Shown here: piece by piece, positions 49,742 through 59,090 of the stretch | How positions within the stretch are numbered: position 1 is the first letter of the stretch | How the letters are laid out: every line of letters begins with the position of its first letter | Source of the DNA: Mycobacterium sp. ELW1 | GTDB taxonomy: Bacteria; Actinomycetota; Actinomycetes; Mycobacteriales; Mycobacteriaceae | Reading direction: 5' to 3' | DNA: 64,000 nt | Assembly: GCF_008329905.1 (NCBI RefSeq) | Contig: NZ_CP032155.1 | Coordinates: 372,001 to 436,000, forward strand | The notes under the pieces: generated by a model | The model's input: only the letters and a program-made list of their open reading frames with translations | Told to the model about the DNA's origin: nothing | Databases searched by the model: none | Made by a program: the position numbers and the translations under genes

Positions 49742-49873
49742 GTGACATCCCCGGACGCGGAGCCGCGCCTCGCCGACGTCGTGGCGTTGCCGCTGGCCCG
49801 TGAGGCCGGTCATCGCGACCAGGCGGACGAGGACGACGAGCGTGAGCCGGAGACCATCATCCTGCTCTGGTGA
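49742..49873 (+). CDS. Possible small acidic protein, 43 aa
   Basis: GTG 49742 to TGA 49873 after a GGGGG site. The peptide starts VTSPDAEPRLADVVALPLAR and ends in an acidic run then PETIILLW. GC at third positions is high. It ends 15 bp before the peptide transporter gene. No family is recognised. Confidence 0.45.
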   Translation: MTSPDAEPRLADVVALPLAREAGHRDQADEDDEREPETIILLW

Positions 49874-49888
49874 AGGCCCCGATATGGC

Positions 49889-51367
49889 ATGGTGAAATCC
49901 ATGGCCGATGCCGTCGGAACCGAGAACGCGCCCGCGCAACGAACATTCTTCGGCCACCCCGTGGGTCTGGCCAACCTCTTCGGGGTCGAGTTATGGGAGC
50001 GCTTCTCCTACTACGGGATGCTCACGATTCTCGGGTATTACCTGTACTACTCGCTCACCGAGGGCGGTCTCGGCTTACCCAAAGCCACTGCCACCGGCGT
50101 GGTTGGCGCCTACGGCGGACTGGTGTATCTGTCCACAGTCTTGGGCGGCTGGGTGGCCGACCGGTTGCTCGGCATGGAGCGGACGGTGCTCTACGGCGGC
50201 GTCGTGGTCATGTGCGGCCACATCGCGCTGGCGGTGCTGCCCGGACTGACGGGCGTCGGCGTCGGCCTGATACTGATCGCGCTGGGGTCCGGCGCGCTCA
50301 AAGCCAACGCCTCATCGCTGCTGGGCACGCTCTATGAGGATGGCGACCCTCGTCGCGACGGCGGATTCACGCTGTTCTATCTCGGTATCAACCTGGGTTC
50401 GTTCGTAGGCCCGCTGATCACCGGCCTCCTGCAGACCAAGGTGGGTTTCCACTACGGGTTCGGTGCCGCGGCCGTCGGTATGGCGCTGGGCCTGACCCAG
50501 TACGTGGTGTTCCGGCGCAATCTCGGCAGCAACGGCCGGACTCCTCCGAATCCGCTGTCCCGCAGTCATTTCGTGCGCACCGCGAGCATTGCCGCAGTGG
50601 TTGTGGCGGTGGTCGTCGTCGCCTTCGTCTTCGGTCTGATCACCCTGGCCACCCTCTCCCAGGTGACCACCGGGATTCTGGTCGTCGCCTCGATCGCCTA
50701 CTTCGCGGTGATGCTGCGCAGCCCACGTGTCGAACCACTCGAGCGCACGCGGGTGCGGGCCTTCATCCCGCTGTTCATCGCCAACGCGGTGTTCTGGTCG
50801 CTGTTCCAGCAGATCTTCACCGTGCTCGCGGTGTACTCCGACGAGCGGATGAACTGGTCGATCTTCGGTTGGCGGGCACCGTCGAACTGGATCGGCTCGA
50901 TAGAACCGGTGTGGATCATCCTGCTGTCGCCGGTGTTCGCGGCGATGTGGACCAAGCTGGGCCGGCGCGCACCCACCACCCCACGCAAGTTCGCCTACGG
51001 CGTCATCGGCATGGGCGTGGCGTTCCTGATGTTCCTGCCGATGGCCGGAACGACCGGACGCAGCGTGCCCGCACTGTTCGTGGCGGCGATCATGGCCGTC
51101 TTCGCGATCTCCGAGCTGATGCTGTCCCCGATCGGCCTCTCGGTCACGACACAGTTGGCCCCCAACGCATTTCGGGCGCAGATGATGGCGCTGTACTTTT
51201 TCTCGGTCGGACTGGGTACGTCGATGTCGGGTGTGCTGTCGGGGTACTACCACCCGGACCGCGAGTTCGCCTACTTCGGCATCCTCGGTGTCGTCGCGGT
51301 CGGGGTCGGCATCATCGTGTGGGCGTTCGCACCCCGGGTGAGCCGTTTGATGGAGGGCGTCCACTAG
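49889..51367 (+). CDS. Proton-dependent oligopeptide transporter (POT/PTR2)
   Basis: A 492-aa inner-membrane symporter with 12-14 helices. The proton-coupling motif [11 protein letters not shown] (ExxERFxYYG) is near the N-terminus. PTR2 segments [10 protein letters not shown] and [20 protein letters not shown] follow. It imports di- and tripeptides. Start ATG 49889 or the second ATG at 49901. It converges on the ligase gene with a 4-bp overlap of stops. I do not recall a close M. tuberculosis counterpart here. Confidence 0.9.
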   Translation: MVKSMADAVGTENAPAQRTFFGHPVGLANLFGVELWERFSYYGMLTILGYYLYYSLTEGGLGLPKATATGVVGAYGGLVYLSTVLGGWVADRLLGMERTVLYGGVVVMCGHIALAVLPGLTGVGVGLILIALGSGALKANASSLLGTLYEDGDPRRDGGFTLFYLGINLGSFVGPLITGLLQTKVGFHYGFGAAAVGMALGLTQYVVFRRNLGSNGRTPPNPLSRSHFVRTASIAAVVVAVVVVAFVFGLITLATLSQVTTGILVVASIAYFAVMLRSPRVEPLERTRVRAFIPLFIANAVFWSLFQQIFTVLAVYSDERMNWSIFGWRAPSNWIGSIEPVWIILLSPVFAAMWTKLGRRAPTTPRKFAYGVIGMGVAFLMFLPMAGTTGRSVPALFVAAIMAVFAISELMLSPIGLSVTTQLAPNAFRAQMMALYFFSVGLGTSMSGVLSGYYHPDREFAYFGILGVVAVGVGIIVWAFAPRVSRLMEGVH

Positions 51368-54300
51368 GGCTGCGCGTCGAGCAGCCGGACCATCTCGTCC
51401 CGCATCTCGACCTTGCGCACCTTCCCGGTGACGGTCATCGGGAACTCGTCGACCACTCGCACATAGCGGGGGATCTTGTAGTGGGCCAGTTGTCCGGCCG
51501 AGAACGCCCGTACGCCGTCGGCGTCCAGGGGTGTGCTGCCCGGACGCATCTTGATCCAGGCGCAGATCTCCTCGCCGAAGCGCGGGTCGGGCACACCGAT
51601 CACCTGGACGTCGTCGATATCGGGGTGGGTGTGCAGGAATTCCTCGATCTCCCTGGGATAGACGTTCTCGCCGCCGCGAATCACCATGTCCTTGATCCGG
51701 CCGACGATCGTGCAGTAGCCGTCGTCTCGCATCACGGCCAGATCGCCGGTGTGCATCCAGCCCTCGTCGTCGATCGCCTCACGGGTCTTGCCCTCGTCGT
51801 TCCAGTAGCCGAGCATGACCGAGTAACCGCGAGTGCAGAATTCACCGGTCGCACCGCGCTCGACGACCGCACCGGTCTCCGGATCGACGATCTTGATCTC
51901 GACGTGCGGATGCGCGCGCCCTACGGTGGCTGTGCGTCGTTCCAGGTCGTCGTCGTGCAGCGTCTGGCAGGACACCGGCGAGGTTTCGGTCATCCCGTAG
52001 GCGATGGACACCTGCGTCATGTTGAGCTCGTCGACACAACGCTTCATGATCTCCACCGGGCAGGGGGCGCCTGCCATGATGCCGGTACGCAGCGACGAGA
52101 CGTCACGGTGCGCGAGGTCCGGATGTCCGAGCACCGCGATGAACATCGTCGGCACCCCGTACAGCGCCGTGCAGCGTTCCTGTTCCACGGCGGCGAGAGT
52201 CGCGGCCGGATCGAAGCCGGCCGACGGAATCACCATCGTGGCGCCGTGGGTGGTGCAGCCGAGGTTGCCCATGACCATGCCGAAGCAGTGGTAGAACGGC
52301 ACCGGAATGCACAGCCGATCGCCGGGACCGAAGTTGATCAGATCGGTGACGAAGTATCCGTTGTTGAGGATGTTGCGATGCGAGAGCACTGCGCCCTTCG
52401 GGGAACCCGTTGTCCCGGAGGTGTATTGGATGTTGATCGGATCCGACGGCGTCAGTGTGTCCATTCGGGCGCGCAACTGATCGGTGGACACCGTCTCCCC
52501 GCGCTGCCTCAGCGACTCCCAGTCCGAGGAGTCCAGGAACACCACCTCGGTCAGATCAGGCAACTCCTGGCGTACCTCGGCGACCATGTTGCGGTAGTGG
52601 GACGATTTGAACTCGGTGACCGACAACAGCATTCGGACGCCGGCGTGCTGCAGAACATAGGACAGCTCGTGAGTTCGGTACGCGGGGTTGATGGTGACCA
52701 GGATCGCGCCGGCCTTGGCTGTGGCGTACTGCACCACGGTCCACTCCGCGCAGTTGGGCGCCCAGATACCGACCCGGTCTCCCTTGCCGATGCCCGAGGC
52801 GATCAACGCCCGGGCCACCAGGTCGATCTCCCGATTCAGTTCGGCATAGGTCCACGACCGGCCCGTCGCGACCTCGACCAGCGCGTCGACACCCGCGTGT
52901 GCCGCGGCGGTGCGCTCGAAGTTGGCGCCGATCGTCTCGTCGAGCAGCGGAGCGCCGTCAGGTCCCGCCGCGTACGACGGGAGTGCACCGTACTGTTCGC
53001 GCAGAACGCCTTTCAGCACCTTGCCGCTGGCGTTGCGGGGTAGCGCGTCGACGACCGCGATACGCCGCGGGCGCTTGTAGGGTGCCAGGTGTTCGCGGCA
53101 GTGCGCCTCGATCTCGCCATCGGTCGGCGGATCGCCGGCCTCGCGGGCCACGATCACCGCCAGCGGCGTTTCGCCCCACTTCGCATCCGGCACGCCGATC
53201 ACCGCGACCTCGGCGATCTTCGGGTGGGCCGCCAGGACGTTCTCCAGCTCGGCGCTGTAGATGTTCTCTCCGCCCGAAATGATCATGTCTTTCTTCCGGT
53301 CGACCACGTAGATGTAGCCATCCTCATCCTGCCGGACCAGGTCGCCGGAATGGAACCACCCGCCGTGGAAAGCTTCCGCGGTATGACCGGGGTTGTTCCA
53401 GTACCCCTTCATCACCAGCGGACCCTGGTAGACGATCTCGCCCACCGTCCCGGCGGCGACATCGTTCATGGCGTCGTCGACGATGCGGGCCTCGACGTTG
53501 AGCATCGGCGTTCCGACCGAACCGATCTTGCGGATCGCGTCGTCGCCGTGCAGCAGGCAGGTGATGGGGCTGCACTCGGTTTGTCCGAACGCCGCGACGA
53601 TCTCGGCATCGGGGAACGCCTCGGTCATGCTCTGCAGCAATGTGGTGCTCGCGGGGGCCGCGCCCCACCAGATTCGCCGGAGATACGACAGGTCCCACTG
53701 CCCGAGGCGGTCCAACGCGCAGACTGCCTGCCACTGGGATGGGGTCATCCAACACGAGGTGACCCGCTCGCTGACGATGGTGCACACCGTCGCCTCGGCG
53801 TCGAACCCGCCCGAGGGCGGAATGATGACCGTGCCCCCGGTGAAGAATGCCGGCAGCATCCCGGACACGCCTGCGGTGTGGAACAGCGGTGCCACCCCCA
53901 GCCAGCAGTCGTCGGCGGCATGACCGAGCGTGGCGATCGAACTGAAGGCATGGAGATAGAGGTTGCGGTGCGTCAGCACAGCACCTTTCGGGAATCCGGT
54001 GGTGCCCGAGGTGTACATGATGAAGGCGGGTTCTTCGTCGCCGACGACGATGTCAACGGGCTCGCCGGGGGCGAGATCGATCGCGGTCTGGAAGTCGCCA
54101 CCGATGGTCAGCACCGAATGCACCGACGCCGCCCGCGCCCGCTCGACGACAGGGGCCAGCGCCTCGTCGACCACGACCGCCGCCGCACCGCTGTCGGCCA
54201 GCAGGTAGGCGATCTCGTCGGCCACCAGACGGAAGTTCAGGGGTACGACGACCGCGCCCAGTCGCACGGTGGCGAACCAGGTCTCGACGACCTCCAGACT

Positions 54301-54501
54301 GTTCAGCCCCAGCACGGCGACCCGGTCTCCGCGGCCGATTCCGCGTTCGGACAGTGCGTTGGCCAATCTCGTTACCCGCGCGTCGATCTCGCCGAAGGTG
54401 GCGCGGCGGCGTGGGTCCACGAATCCGACGTTGTCCGGGCGCACCCGGGCGTGCCTGGCCAGGACATCGCTGAGAGTGATTCCCGTCGACGCGGACGTCA
54501 T
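51364..54501 (-). CDS. Fused tandem acyl-CoA synthetase (two AMP-binding enzymes in one chain)
   Basis: A 1045-aa protein made of two complete adenylate-forming modules. Module 1 (~1-503) has P-loop [19 protein letters not shown] and a C-terminal lysine in [14 protein letters not shown]. Module 2 (~508-1045) has [30 protein letters not shown] and a Lys in [14 protein letters not shown]. At the junction [17 protein letters not shown] the text changes from one ligase's C-terminus to another's N-terminus with no stop and no start codon in frame. Either both sites are active on related substrates or one channels to the other. The ATG at 54501 overlaps the fadE18 stop (ATGA), so this belongs to the echA13-fadE17-fadE18 operon. 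Confidence 0.9.
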   Translation of the reverse strand: MTSASTGITLSDVLARHARVRPDNVGFVDPRRRATFGEIDARVTRLANALSERGIGRGDRVAVLGLNSLEVVETWFATVRLGAVVVPLNFRLVADEIAYLLADSGAAAVVVDEALAPVVERARAASVHSVLTIGGDFQTAIDLAPGEPVDIVVGDEEPAFIMYTSGTTGFPKGAVLTHRNLYLHAFSSIATLGHAADDCWLGVAPLFHTAGVSGMLPAFFTGGTVIIPPSGGFDAEATVCTIVSERVTSCWMTPSQWQAVCALDRLGQWDLSYLRRIWWGAAPASTTLLQSMTEAFPDAEIVAAFGQTECSPITCLLHGDDAIRKIGSVGTPMLNVEARIVDDAMNDVAAGTVGEIVYQGPLVMKGYWNNPGHTAEAFHGGWFHSGDLVRQDEDGYIYVVDRKKDMIISGGENIYSAELENVLAAHPKIAEVAVIGVPDAKWGETPLAVIVAREAGDPPTDGEIEAHCREHLAPYKRPRRIAVVDALPRNASGKVLKGVLREQYGALPSYAAGPDGAPLLDETIGANFERTAAAHAGVDALVEVATGRSWTYAELNREIDLVARALIASGIGKGDRVGIWAPNCAEWTVVQYATAKAGAILVTINPAYRTHELSYVLQHAGVRMLLSVTEFKSSHYRNMVAEVRQELPDLTEVVFLDSSDWESLRQRGETVSTDQLRARMDTLTPSDPINIQYTSGTTGSPKGAVLSHRNILNNGYFVTDLINFGPGDRLCIPVPFYHCFGMVMGNLGCTTHGATMVIPSAGFDPAATLAAVEQERCTALYGVPTMFIAVLGHPDLAHRDVSSLRTGIMAGAPCPVEIMKRCVDELNMTQVSIAYGMTETSPVSCQTLHDDDLERRTATVGRAHPHVEIKIVDPETGAVVERGATGEFCTRGYSVMLGYWNDEGKTREAIDDEGWMHTGDLAVMRDDGYCTIVGRIKDMVIRGGENVYPREIEEFLHTHPDIDDVQVIGVPDPRFGEEICAWIKMRPGSTPLDADGVRAFSAGQLAHYKIPRYVRVVDEFPMTVTGKVRKVEMRDEMVRLLDAQP

Positions 54502-55553
54502 AGGCCGACCCGGTCGGCCAGGAGGGCTCGGTGCTGGCTGCTGCTGCCGAACAGCGCTTCGCATGCCTTTGCCCGGCGCAGATAACGGTGCAGCTCGTGC
54601 TCCCAGGTGAACGCGATGCCGCCGTGTACCTGGGTGGCGGTGTTGGCGCACAGGGTGAACGTATCCGCCGCCTGGGCCTTCACCAGAGGCGCGGCGACGG
54701 CCAGTTCACCGGGGTCGTCCGCGCTCATTGCCGCGAACATCACCGCCACCCGGGTCGCGTCGATTTCGATCGCCATCTCCGCGCACATGTGCTTGACCGC
54801 TTGGAACGTGCCGATCGGGCGATCGAATTGAGTTCTGCTGCAAGCGTACTCGATGCTGCGGGCCAGGCAGGATTCGGCGCCGCCGAGCATCTCGGCGGCC
54901 AGCAGTACCCGCGCGGTGTCCAGTACCTGGTCCAGTGCGTCCGGGACTGCGTCAAGACGTTCGGCGGCGGCCTGTCGTAGTGTCACCCGCGCAACCGGCC
55001 GGGAGGTGTCGAAGGACGGCAGCTCTGTCACGTCGACTCCTGGGGCAGCGGTGTCGACCACGTACAGCCCCACGTCGTCACCGGTGCGGGCGGCGACGAC
55101 GAGCAGATCGGCGCCGTGACCGTGCACTACCGGACCGCACAGGCCGTCCAGGACGATGCGGCCGTCGTCTCGGGTGGCCGAGACCGTCGCCGCCGCCGCG
55201 TCACCGGCGCCCGGCCCGGTCACCGCGAATGCTGCCACGTGCGCCCCGCTGAGCAGGCCGGGCAGCAGGCGATGACGCTGTTCGTCGTCGCCCATGCGCA
55301 GCACCGCATGGACCGCGAAAACATGTGCCGCCAAGGGAAGTGGGCTCAGTGCGCGGCCGAACTCCTCGAACACGATGGCCGATTCCACCAGTGTTGCGCC
55401 GACGCCGCCGTACTCCATAGGCACGGCCAACCCGGGCAACTCCAGTTCGGTGCACACTCTGCGCCAGCCACGTTCGTCACGGCCGTGGACATGCAGGAAG
55501 TCACGGGTCGAATCCCGCAATGCCACGTGTTCGCTGCTGTATTGGAAGTCCAT
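54498..55553 (-). CDS. fadE18: Acyl-CoA dehydrogenase FadE18-like
   Basis: A 351-aa short acyl-CoA dehydrogenase subunit ([40 protein letters not shown]). It lies directly after fadE17 (stop and start overlap at 55553-55555). In mycobacteria such short/long FadE pairs form alpha2beta2 enzymes in which only one subunit carries the catalytic Glu. Here the FAD-binding IGTFQ..KHM region is present. The likely substrate is a side-chain or ring-derived acyl-CoA. Length and position match Rv1933c. Confidence 0.87.
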   Translation of the reverse strand: MDFQYSSEHVALRDSTRDFLHVHGRDERGWRRVCTELELPGLAVPMEYGGVGATLVESAIVFEEFGRALSPLPLAAHVFAVHAVLRMGDDEQRHRLLPGLLSGAHVAAFAVTGPGAGDAAAATVSATRDDGRIVLDGLCGPVVHGHGADLLVVAARTGDDVGLYVVDTAAPGVDVTELPSFDTSRPVARVTLRQAAAERLDAVPDALDQVLDTARVLLAAEMLGGAESCLARSIEYACSRTQFDRPIGTFQAVKHMCAEMAIEIDATRVAVMFAAMSADDPGELAVAAPLVKAQAADTFTLCANTATQVHGGIAFTWEHELHRYLRRAKACEALFGSSSQHRALLADRVGL

Positions 55554-55554
55554 G

Positions 55555-56802
55555 TCAGCGCGGCTCCTTCGGAAGCCCGAGCAACTGCTCACCGATCACG
55601 GTGCGCTGGATCTGTGAGCTGCCGGCGTAGATGGTGGCGGCGCGCGCGTAGAGAAACTCGTCGAGCCAGCAGGAGACCGAATTCGCCGTGCCCGGCGCCG
55701 GGATGATCAGTGCGGCACCGTTTCCCGGACCGTCCGCGCAGAGCGCGTCGGTTCCGAGGATGTCGACGGCCAGATCGGTGTACCGGCGGAAGTATTCGCT
55801 CCAGACGACCTTGTTGATGGCGGCTTCCGCGCCGGGGCGTTTACCGTTCGACAAGGTGGTCAGGCCGCGGTAGCCCTGGTAGCGCAGGATCTGCACGCGG
55901 GAGTAGCACCACGCGAGTTCGTCGCGGATCAGCGGATCGGTGTGCCGGCCCCGCTCCCTGGCGAGCTGTCGCAGCCATTCCAGACCGCGGCCGAACTCGA
56001 TTGCTGCCGTGGTGATCTGGGAGCCACGCTCAAAGCCGAGGACCGTCATCGCGGTTCCCCAGCCACCGCCGATCCCGCCGAGCACATCGCCGGCCTTGGC
56101 GCGGGCGTCGGTGAAGAAGACCTCTGAGAACGACGCGTGGCCGGCCGCGTTGACGATGGGCCGCACCACCACACCCGGCTGATCGACCGGCACCAACAAC
56201 ATCGACAGGCCTTTGTGCTTGGGCACCTCGGCGTCCGTGCGGGCCAAGACGAAGATCCAGTTGGCCGTCGGACCCGCCGACGTCCAGATCTTCTGCCCGT
56301 TGATCAGCCAGTGTTGTTCTCCCGTCGCTTCGCTCGCCCCGTCATCGCCCCCCTCCAACACAGCCTTCGTCCGCACCGATGCGAGATCCGACCCCGCCTC
56401 CGGTTCGGAGAAGCCCTGGCACCAGCGGTCCTCGCCGGAGAGGATGCGCGGCAGGAAATGCTTCTTCTGCTCCTCGGTGCCCAGGGCAATCAGGGTGTTG
56501 CCCAGCAGATCGATGCCGAACATGTCGTTCTCGTCGCGTTCGGGTGCTCCGCCGCGAGAGAATTCCTCGGCCAGCACCGCCTGCTCGATCACGGACAGAC
56601 CGCCGCCGCCGTACTCCTTGGGCCAGGAGACCGCTACCAGTCCGCGGTCGGCCAGCACCTTGCGCCACTGGTGCCGGAGCTGCTCACGCTCCTCGGGTGG
56701 TAGCGCGCCGGGGCCGACCCAGCCGGCCGGCAGGTTTTCGGCCAGGAACGTCCGGATCTCGTCACGGAAGGCTTGCGCTTCGGGGGGATAGTCGATGTCC
56801 AC
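55555..56802 (-). CDS. fadE17: Acyl-CoA dehydrogenase FadE17-like
   Basis: A 415-aa acyl-CoA dehydrogenase with [19 protein letters not shown] and [20 protein letters not shown] (flavin and substrate site), [18 protein letters not shown], and the C-terminal [20 protein letters not shown]. It should pair with the adjacent FadE18. Second gene of the echA13-fadE17-fadE18-ligase operon; it starts 19 bp after echA13 ends. Matches Rv1934c in size and context. Confidence 0.9.
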   Translation of the reverse strand: MDIDYPPEAQAFRDEIRTFLAENLPAGWVGPGALPPEEREQLRHQWRKVLADRGLVAVSWPKEYGGGGLSVIEQAVLAEEFSRGGAPERDENDMFGIDLLGNTLIALGTEEQKKHFLPRILSGEDRWCQGFSEPEAGSDLASVRTKAVLEGGDDGASEATGEQHWLINGQKIWTSAGPTANWIFVLARTDAEVPKHKGLSMLLVPVDQPGVVVRPIVNAAGHASFSEVFFTDARAKAGDVLGGIGGGWGTAMTVLGFERGSQITTAAIEFGRGLEWLRQLARERGRHTDPLIRDELAWCYSRVQILRYQGYRGLTTLSNGKRPGAEAAINKVVWSEYFRRYTDLAVDILGTDALCADGPGNGAALIIPAPGTANSVSCWLDEFLYARAATIYAGSSQIQRTVIGEQLLGLPKEPR

Positions 56803-56821
56803 CTGTGCTTCGCTCTCCCGA

Positions 56822-57718
56822 TCAGGGCCGGTTCTTGGTGGCGGGCAGGATCTCCGGAGCGAGCCGCCAGTCCTCGAGTCCGTCCTCGACGGTCCCGATG
56901 CCCAGGGGATTGCCGTTCAGTTCGGCCCAATGCGAGTGATTGAGCTGGTGTAGCGAGAAGCAGGCGTCGAGCGCGGTGGAGAAGCCCATGGCATCCACGG
57001 TCTGGTTCACCGACTCCTTGATCAGCAGCGACGCGATTGTCGGCACCTTGGCGATGCGGCGGGCGAACTCGATGGTGCGCGCCGAGAGCTCATCGGACGG
57101 GAAGACCTTGCTGACCATCCCGAGCGCGTGGGCGTCATCGGCGCTCAGCGAGTCACCGGTGAGCAGCAATTCCTTGGCTTTGCGCGGGCCGAACTCCCAG
57201 GGGTGGCCGAAATACTCCACCCCGCACATCCCAAGCCTGGTACCGACCACGTCGGCGAAGGTCGTGTCTTCTGCGGCGACGATGAGATCGCAGCACCAGG
57301 TCAGCATCAGACCCGCCGACAAGACCAGTCCGTGCACCTCGGCGATGGTGATCTTGCGCAGGTTGCGCCAGCGCTTGGTGTTCTGGAAGAAGTAGTGCCA
57401 TTCCTGCCGGTGCCGGGCATCGGCACCGGTCAGCGTTCCGCCATTGCATTGGTAGGAGGGGTGTTGACCCGCGCCGGTTGAGCGTTCCCGGACATCATCG
57501 GAGGAACCGAGGTCGTGGCCCGCCGAGAAGCAGGGGCCCGCGCCGCGCAGGATCACCACGCGCACGGTGTCGTCCTCTTCGGCCAGCTCGAATGCCGTCC
57601 CGAGTTCGACGAGCATTCCCCGGTTCTGCGCGTTGCGCTGTTTCGGGCGATCGAGCGTGATCACGGCGATCCGGCCGTCGTCGATCACGTCGTACCCGAT
57701 GTAGTCGAAATGCTGCAC
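56822..57718 (-). CDS. echA13: Enoyl-CoA hydratase EchA13-like
   Basis: A 298-aa crotonase-fold enzyme adding water to enoyl-CoA. The oxyanion-hole segments are [17 protein letters not shown] and [20 protein letters not shown]. The usual catalytic Glu positions (in EGAxxG-type loops) are replaced by [14 protein letters not shown], so the exact reaction (hydratase, isomerase or hydrolase) is uncertain. Start GTG 57718 after AGGGAG. First gene of its operon, divergent from the luciferase-like gene over a relatively AT-rich promoter. Corresponds to Rv1935c. Confidence 0.87.
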   Translation of the reverse strand: MQHFDYIGYDVIDDGRIAVITLDRPKQRNAQNRGMLVELGTAFELAEEDDTVRVVILRGAGPCFSAGHDLGSSDDVRERSTGAGQHPSYQCNGGTLTGADARHRQEWHYFFQNTKRWRNLRKITIAEVHGLVLSAGLMLTWCCDLIVAAEDTTFADVVGTRLGMCGVEYFGHPWEFGPRKAKELLLTGDSLSADDAHALGMVSKVFPSDELSARTIEFARRIAKVPTIASLLIKESVNQTVDAMGFSTALDACFSLHQLNHSHWAELNGNPLGIGTVEDGLEDWRLAPEILPATKNRP

Positions 57719-57834
57719 GAATGCTCCCTTCCTTCGTTGCGTATGGCCGCCGCTGATGCAGCACGCTACGCGGATACCGATCAAAATGTCCATAGCCGAT
57801 ACGCTCTTTTGAAAACTAGCAGCTCAGTAAACAA

Positions 57835-57872
57835 GCAAGAAAAATGGTTCTTGCATCCGATCAAGTATCTTG
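57835..57872. promoter_or_regulatory. Operator-like repeats in the echA13/luciferase-like divergent promoter
   Basis: GCAAGAA (57835-57841) and TTCTTGC (57848-57854) form a 20-bp inverted repeat with a 6-bp spacer. A second dyad CAAG-TAT-CTTG follows at 57862-57872. The whole 57719-57964 gap is distinctly richer in A/T than its flanks. The CAAG/CTTG half-sites recall KstR2-type boxes, but the spacing differs. Confidence 0.5.
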
Positions 57873-57964
57873 CTAGTACTGTGTTGAACATCGCAGCAGA
57901 GGGGTTGCACCTCGCAGCCATCGGATCAGGTGCGCTTGCTCGACCACTACCGAGAGGGTTCAAG

Positions 57965-59073
57965 ATGGAGATCGGACTTTTCCTGATGCCGGCGCATCCA
58001 CCGGAGCGCAGCCTGTACGACGCGACCCAGTGGGACCTTGACCTGATCACGCTGGCTGACGAACTCGGCTACGTGGAGGCGTGGGTCGGTGAGCACTTCA
58101 CGGTGCCGTGGGAACCGATCTGCGCGCCAGACCTATTGCTGGCTCAGGCGCTGCTGCGCACCAAGAACATCAAGCTGGCTCCCGGCGCGCATCTACTGCC
58201 GTATCACCATCCGGTCGAGCTGGCCCACCGGGTGGCGTACTTCGACCACCTCGCGCAGGGCCGGTTCATGCTCGGTGTCGGCGCCAGTGGCATCCCGGGG
58301 GACTGGGCACTGTTCGACGTCGACGGCCAGAACGGCGAGCACCGCGAGATGACTCGTGAGGCGCTCGAGATCATGCTGAAGGTCTGGACCGAGGATAAGC
58401 CGTGGGAGTTCCGTGGGAAGTACTGGAACGCCAACGGAATAGCGCCGATGTTCGAAGGCCTGATGAAGCGGCATATCAAGCCCTTCCAGGCTCCGCACCC
58501 CCGATCGGGGTGACCGGGTTCAGCGCGGGCTCCGAGACGCTGAAGATGGCCGGCGAGCGCGGCTACCTCCCGATGAGCCTGGACCTCAACACCGAATACG
58601 TTGCCTCGCACTGGGATGCGGTGCTCGAGGGTGCCGCCCGGTCCGGACGCACGCCGGATCGGAAAGACTGGCGGCTGGTCCGTGAGGTGGTTGTCGCCGA
58701 AACCGATGAACAGGCGTTCCGCTACGCGGTCGACGGCATGATGGGCCGCAACATGCGTGAGTACGTTCTGCCGACGTTCCGGATGTTCGGGATGACCAAG
58801 TTCTACAAGCACAACCCCTCGGTGCCCGACGAGGATGTGACGCCGGAGTACCTGGCGGAGAACACCTTTGTGGTCGGGTCCGTCGAGACCGTGGTGGACA
58901 AGCTGGAGGCCACCTACGACCAGGTCGGTGGCTTCGGGCATCTGCTGATCCTCGGATTCGACTACCTCGACAATCCGGGTCCGTGGAAGGAATCCATGCG
59001 GCTGCTGGCCGAGGAGGTCATGCCGCGCCTCAATGCCCGAATCGCCAAGAAGCCCGTGTCGGCGATCGTCTGA
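57965..59073 (+). pseudogene. Luciferase-like flavin monooxygenase with a frameshift (Rv1936-like)
   Basis: Two frames together encode a ~369-aa F420/FMN-dependent monooxygenase, the family length. Part 1 (from ATG 57965) runs from MEIGLFLMPAHPPERSLYDA to FQAPHP and then hits TGA at 58511-58513. Part 2 resumes in the +2 frame with IGVTGFSAGSETLKMAGERG and ends at 59073. The break falls in a run of five C (58498-58502); one more C would restore a single frame reading HPPIGVTG. Either a recent inactivating indel or a homopolymer sequencing error. It is the first gene of the monooxygenase-ephB-ribA1 operon. Confidence 0.85.
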
Positions 59074-59090
59074 GGAGAAGGCCGAAAGAC

